Under the pieces are notes generated by a model. It saw nothing but the letters and a program-made list of their open reading frames with translations, made no database searches and was not told the DNA's origin. A stretch of DNA of 26,610 nt from Haplosporangium gracile (taxonomy: Eukaryota; Mortierellomycota; Mortierellomycetes; Mortierellales; Mortierellaceae), in the NCBI GenBank assembly GCA_015499985.1, contig JAAAUF010000585.1, positions 1 to 26,610 on the forward strand. The letters are read 5' to 3'. Shown here piece after piece: positions 21,618 through 26,610 of the stretch. Each line of letters opens with the position of its first letter. The stretch's first letter is position 1. A program made the position numbers and the translations under genes.

Positions 21618-24570
21618 TTACCACAGAGAGCACTTTTTCTCAGGGTTCATGCGCGTCTTAGGCGCACACTTGAAGGCCTCAGCGAATTCGAGTGAGTTCT
21701 GGAGTGAACCTAGGACACGGAACTTGTTGAGAGAATGGTTGTCGACCTGGATCAGCGTCGTGTCGAGCTCGGGCGTCTGCTTGCTACACCATACTTTTCC
21801 GTACGAAATGAAGAACATTTGTTCCGGGGTGTATTTCTCGAGGCCGGGGAGTTTGAAGTTCTTGTACCTAATCGGATCGAGGGGAAAGGGGAAATGGGAA
21901 TGAGAAAAAAAAATAGGTGAGTGGAATTGTTCGGGCCTAAATTTTTCTTTTGCGCTGTGTTACCACTCTTTAACCCCTTGACAAACATTCAGTGAGTAAA
22001 AGATCAGGGAGAACACAGCTAACAAAAACACTTACTGTTTTCCTGTGGAGTCGGCCTTGAGACGGTTCTGCCAGGCACGGAAGGCATACTTGACACCGCC
22101 ATTGTCTGCAATGTTCTCAGCAAGCGTCTTGGGTCCATCAAGATGTACATCTGCACCATCGGGTCCCTTGATCGTGTAGTTTCCATACTGATCGTTAAAG
22201 CACTGTGACTTTTCGGCAAAGATTTTTTCAGTTTTTGGAGTCCACCACTAAGGAAAAGCGAAGCAAAGCAATCAAACAAAAAAAAAGAATGAGCATACGC
22301 GTATAGAAAACAGTACGTAGAAGAAAAAACTGAGAGATTAAAGGGAGGAAGGACGTACGCTGGTGAAGTTACCGATGGAATCAAACTTCTTTCCGTTGCT
22401 GTCGAATCCGTGCTATTTTTTTTTTGTAAGGAAAAAGTCAGGAAGAGAAGTATATTAGAAAAAAAAAATACACAATACACTGGTTACGAAGATACACGAA
22501 AAAAAACAGACGCGCACTGTATAAAAATAGAAAGAGGACTTACTCCGATCTCGTGTCCAGCAACGGCACCCAACCCGGCATAATTGACGTACTCTGGGTT
22601 AGAAGCATGGAACATGGGCGACTGCATAATGCCCGCGAAAGCATAGATATGGTTCGTGGTAGGCTGGTACGCAGCATTCACCTCGGTAGGAGGGAACTGG
22701 GGGATCTTCTTCTGCACATAAGGCTCGTTCACGGCCGCAAAAGACTTTTCGGCCGTCCAGACCGATTTTTTGTTCCAGTTGCCAAAGTAGTCCGAGATGT
22801 CGACATCATATCCGCTGTAGTACTCTTCGACAGATTCGGAAGAGGCTCCATTGGGAGCTTGTGCAGACTGTCCGACAACAAGACCCATGGCATGCAGCTT
22901 CTTGAGGGCACCATCCAAGGTGGTCTGGTCGATCCAGTCGAGGGCGGGAAACCCTTCACCGTAGGCAGAGATGATGTTCTGAAGCATGGTCCTAAAGATA
23001 GTCTGGTCGGACTTTGGGAGGGTGCGCTCAACGAAGTAGTGGCCAACAATGTCAGGCAGATTCTTTGTGACGGCATCGTTACAAACCTCCCATCGCTCTT
23101 GTCCAGGGATCGCGATCGTGTCTAGACGTTCATTCTGAGCAGCAATGATGCGCCAGGCAAAGTAGTTGCGGAGGGTTTTGACCGACGTCGAATTAAGGAG
23201 GGTCTCAAGGGCAGGCAAGAACTCGGGCGACTGGACGCTGAGTGGGCGATCGTACTTTACGTCAGCTGGAAGGAGCTCCGAAAGAAGAATGGACCAGTCG
23301 ATTGAAGGGGTCGCCTTGGAAAGTTCTTCAACCGTCATAGGATTGTTGAAGATGGGCATCTCTGGATCTAGGTTTGGACGGGTGTTTTTGGCGGTCACAT
23401 CGGCAAGCGAAGTCTCGAAGGCGATCACATCCTGGGCGGCGGTAGTCCACTCCTTATCGACAACGGGTTCAGTCTCGGATATAGAGCTATTAGCATCAGA
23501 AGGAGCTGTCACTCCAAGGACCTTCTGGAACAGCTGTGCAATGTTGGGTATAAGGTCAGCGGCATCTGTAAGACTCTGGTTGTAGCTGGGGATGGGGAGC
23601 GTCAGTCCTCCCTGGTTGCCTTGAATGCTACTATAGCGGGGATTATAGAGCTGTTGCCCGACACCGATAATGTAAAAGTTGGGTACATCCAGTTTGATCA
23701 ACTGAGCAATGGTCTTTGCTAAAGCAGCCTTGTCAAGGGCGGGTGCATCTGGAATGAGACTGAGGACCGAGTGGACTAGTTTGGTCAAGGGCTGGTGGTT
23801 AGCGGTTTGAATCGCATCGACGTTCATGCAACTTGCATACATGTTGTGCAACTTCTTGAGGTTGCTCTCGGCCGCCTTATCGCCGGGCGTAGGCTTGGGG
23901 GCCTTTCCCAGTGTTACGTCTGCAATCTCGCGAATGATAATCTAAAAAGCGGAAATCAATGAAGGAGGCATTTTTTGTTAGTGTCATGGTTCACGATAGA
24001 TATGAAAAACATAAAACGAGAAGGGAGTGCACGGGATAAGTACAAACGACATACCTTGATTTGGTCAGTAATGATGGTCTGGAAATTGGCCGATGTCTTG
24101 TTGGCATCAACCACTGTCTTCTCGTAGAATGCTCCGCCTGCGTTGGTGAATAGAATATATAGAAAAAATAGGCGAGGTTAATGATGATCGAAAACGAAAT
24201 ACTGTTGTACAAAAAAAGGTAAAGGGGTAGGATGCCTTACAGGTAAACTCGGTAAAGTCATCGCATGGGTCAGCGTTGGGGTTCATGTAACCGAGGAAGC
24301 TTTCTGCGGTGGTGACACATTCCGGGGTGTCACAGATGTCCTAATAGGTGTAAAAAGAAAAATGGATTTAAGATTAGAGGAACAGCGAGTTAGCAAAATT
24401 TCTGTGACGTTACGCCTTCAGTCAGTGGGATAATGAATAATGGAGCAGGCAGTTCTTACTTGGTTCAGCAGGTGAGATCCATTCTCGCCAATGTTAAAGA
24501 TAGGTGCTGCTGCGACCATACTGAGCGCAGAACCGATCGCCACGAAGGCAGCAAGCTTTGTGGAAACCAT
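21618..24570 (-). CDS. Secreted M13-family zinc endopeptidase (neprilysin-like), copy B
   Basis: Seven exons (24570-24460, 24340-24241, 24137-24055, 23941-22544, 22412-22359, 22247-22036, 21867-21618) encode 735 residues. A signal peptide ends near MVAAAP. M13 landmarks are CDTPECV, NADPCDDFTEFTCGG, VNAAYQP (copy A has VNAFYSP), GHEIG/HGFD as the split zinc motif, AENIADNGG with the third ligand, FFISYGKVWC, a His...FRVLG pair and C-terminal KKCSLW ending in TAA. Exons 2, 3, 5, 6 and 7 have exactly the same lengths as in copy A, and all intron phases agree, so the two genes are duplicates. Predicted to be an extracellular endopeptidase of unknown substrate. All catalytic residues recognisable by eye are intact. 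Confidence 0.93.
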
Positions 24571-24731
24571 TTTAGAATTTTTTGTTGTGTACTTGTTTGA
24601 GCGTGTGTTTGTGTAACGAAAGGGGAAGAGAGGGGGGGTTTTTTGGTGCAGGTGTTGGTTGTAGTCCTTGTGGTGGAAGTGAAGTGAGAGCAAATTTGAT
24701 GATGTCTTCAAGGAGAGTGCGGGAGTGTACC

Positions 24732-24739
24732 TTTTTATA
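24732..24739 (-). promoter_or_regulatory. TATA box of M13 copy B
   Basis: The coding strand reads TATAAAAA, 162 nt before the start codon. A TC/AC-rich leader without a clear upstream ATG in good context follows. Same style as the box upstream of copy A. Confidence 0.5.
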
Positions 24740-26233
24740 CAAAATAGAAACAGGAATGCACCCGCAACGGTCGTCTTTTTCACTGGCATGTCACGGACGA
24801 TAGCATAGCCCATGGTGTGCGGTAGCGATTGACTTGTCAGATTCATCCTCCGCTCACAAGCAGAAATATAACTCCACCTCAAAGTAAAAATAGAACAAGT
24901 TCTTTTGGATCTCTGAGTACTGGCCGGAACTACTGACGCCCCGTTTGTATCTTAATGTGGCGCAAGAACAAAGTCTTTTTCCTTAGATATTAAATCCAGT
25001 CTCTGGTAGTACCCTCCATTGTGCAACTACAAAGGTCCTAAAAAAGTGAGATGTGACACAGCCTCAGAGCAAAGCCCTGGCTGTCAAAAAATATTCTTCT
25101 CTTTTGCAAAGAAGGAATAGTGCGAGGGCGGGCTGGGTGTGCATTAAAGAAGGGAGGAGGCGTAGGTGTGGGACAGACAACTTAAAATTCAGGCACAAAA
25201 GTCCGCGGAAGGTCAGTGATGGGGCATTTTAGAGGTTGATTTTTCTTTTTCCTTCCTCTTTTGATCAACGATTAAATTGCAAATACTCATATCGCAGTCC
25301 AACGACGCATAAATTCAACAGAAGAAACAGCAAGCCACTGTTAATCACACCACTATGTGGCACCACCTCATTCCTGAGGGTTCATCTGAGTATGTTTGGC
25401 CCAATGTGCGTTTTTGGATGACAAAATCTCAAATATTCAACTTTTTATTCGGTTCTTTTGTTGCTCACGACCGATAAATGCCCGTCTTAGACTCGTGGTG
25501 GTGACAGGTTTACGAGGAAACAACTGACGGTGGGAAAAAGGACAAATACATAAAGTCATGCAAGACTATTAGTGCGCAAATGTGTACCGTGGGACAAAGA
25601 AAAACAAAAGTTGGCATTTTCTGTTACCAAACGTACGACACACGACTTAGGGCGGCAGATCCGTGCGCATAGACGGGAGCGAAACGAACTACTATAAAGA
25701 TCTACAAATGATGTTCTCTCAGCTATAGAGAATACATAGTCGTATAAAGATTTTGTTGTACTGGCGCAAGGAGAAAGGGAGGGATGATATTCGACGGGGC
25801 AATGCGTATATCGAAAGGGGGTGAAGCGTTAATATCCCTTTTGCCAATTGAACTCGCTTTACAGCGTGAACAAAACACGTAGGAGCTCAGTAATTGTACA
25901 GTTGTTTTTTAAATAGTCCCAATGATTTCTGATTTTTTGACATGAAGGAACTTTTTGTTTTTGGTTCTCATCCATCCATCCCCAATCAGGCCACGTAGCT
26001 TTCCTTTGTTCTCCTCTTTCGCCATATGCAGTTAAAATGAAATTTAGTCCGCGCAATCGTCATCGTCATCGTGTAGAAACCATGCAATTCATTATGGAAA
26101 ATAGTCACTTCTAATCATTTTACTTGCTGCATCGCGTCTTTTTTTGCATTCATCCCTCTCCTTTCTACTGCAACACATTCAAACGGTCCCCTTTCACCTG
26201 TTGGAACGAACTTGGGCTCAAAACAACGTTAAC
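24740..26233. other. Gene-poor region upstream of M13 copy B
   Basis: About 1.5 kb without a supportable gene. Short ORFs such as 25236-25421 (plus) and 25859-26056 (minus) lack any recognisable motif. I saw no tRNA, satellite or CRISPR-like pattern. The right end may contain the terminal inverted repeat of the adjoining transposon, which cannot be defined without its other end. Confidence 0.45.
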
Positions 26234-26610
26234 ATGAACCATCTACCACCGGCAAAAGTGCTTGATGCAACATCACTACTTTGACAGAGGAAACCAATCA
26301 GAAAGGTTGCACAATCACTCGACATCTCCAAGTCTACAGTTGCAAGGATCAGGGACAAAGACAAAGAAAGCATTCCACCACCAAACCCAGGAAGACCAAG
26401 GGCGATCTCGACTAAGACAGGCTCGGCTTTGGCTCACCATTATGACATAGGCGATTTAAAACATTAAAGGAGGGGCAACGATTCGTGCATTCAACAGAAG
26501 GAAAGCAGATTCACATCAGCACGGTTCGACAGAATCTACTTCAGGAGGGCGTGAAGACGTACTCGCAACCCAAGAAGCCTAATCTCAACCGAGATCAAAG
26601 AGCTCGAAGA
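26234..26610 (+). mobile_element. Tc1/mariner-type transposase, broken 5' part, cut by window edge
   Basis: From the ATG at 26234 the frame reads AKVLDATSLL, a TGA (26282-26284), then QRKPIRKVAQSLDISKSTV, a first helix-turn-helix. The linker PPPNPGRPRAIS follows, with the GRPR motif at codons 53-56. At 26459-26467 the frame breaks (DLK, then CAT TAA). One missing base in the A-rich run accounts for it, and coding resumes from 26464 as LKEGQRF, then HISTVRQNLLQEGVKTYSQP, the second helix-turn-helix typical of Tc1 transposases, then KKPNL. The DDE catalytic domain would lie beyond the window. The two lesions make this copy non-autonomous. Family assignment rests on the paired HTH with GRPR linker. 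Confidence 0.8.

Noticed and set aside
25859..26056. 65-codon minus-strand ORF near the transposon
   Set aside because: No recognisable motif, and its position gives no link to the transposase; treated as chance.

Overview
The window looks like nuclear DNA of an early-diverging filamentous fungus, most likely a Mortierellomycotina species (Mortierella/Linnemannia type). The coding genes carry short spliceosomal introns of about 100-170 nt with GTATGT, GTAAGT or GTGAGT donors and TAG/CAG acceptors. Promoters and leaders are rich in pyrimidine tracts and triplet runs. The protein mix (secreted M13 peptidases, Sel1-repeat proteins, large low-complexity proteins) fits that group. The lineage is an inference from gene style and remembered families; no search was run. 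All five intact genes lie on the minus strand.

Left part (1-8.7 kb): three neighbouring minus-strand loci share one N-terminal module of about 50 aligned residues (W..DI....F ... P..I...P..VLDVV). It is interrupted by a phase-2 intron at the same residue in all three. Two are a tandem duplication of a Sel1-repeat gene. The proximal copy (159-1513) is dead, with a stop at codon 3, a 4-nt net deletion and an internal TAA. The other copy (2142-3591) is intact and encodes 441 residues with five Sel1 repeats. The third locus (4581-8701) puts the module in front of a 1327-residue protein with an acidic stretch, a CDCG-containing region and a C-terminal leucine-rich-like part.

Middle (8.9-13.3 kb): the terminal exon of a decayed M13 (neprilysin-family) peptidase lies alone at 8884-9155. 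A plus-strand, Ser/Gln/His-rich, transcription-factor-like fragment with a one-base frameshift follows. Then comes an intact seven-exon secreted M13 peptidase (10031-13017, 742 residues) with a 10-N assembly gap in one intron.

Right part (13-26.6 kb): a 1.9-kb gene-free stretch is followed by a two-exon gene for a 1662-residue low-complexity, probably nuclear protein (15156-20290). It has polyQ, basic, coiled-coil, SR-like and Lys-rich repeat regions. A second seven-exon M13 peptidase (21618-24570, 735 residues) has six of its seven exon features matched to the first, five of them with identical lengths. About 1.6 kb of gene-poor DNA leads to the start of a broken Tc1/mariner transposase that runs off the right edge.

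Functionally, the M13 enzymes are predicted zinc endopeptidases of the secretory route. The head-module genes look like a modular, birth-and-death family whose variable C-termini are solenoid or leucine-rich-like repeats. No operon-like coupling is implied.
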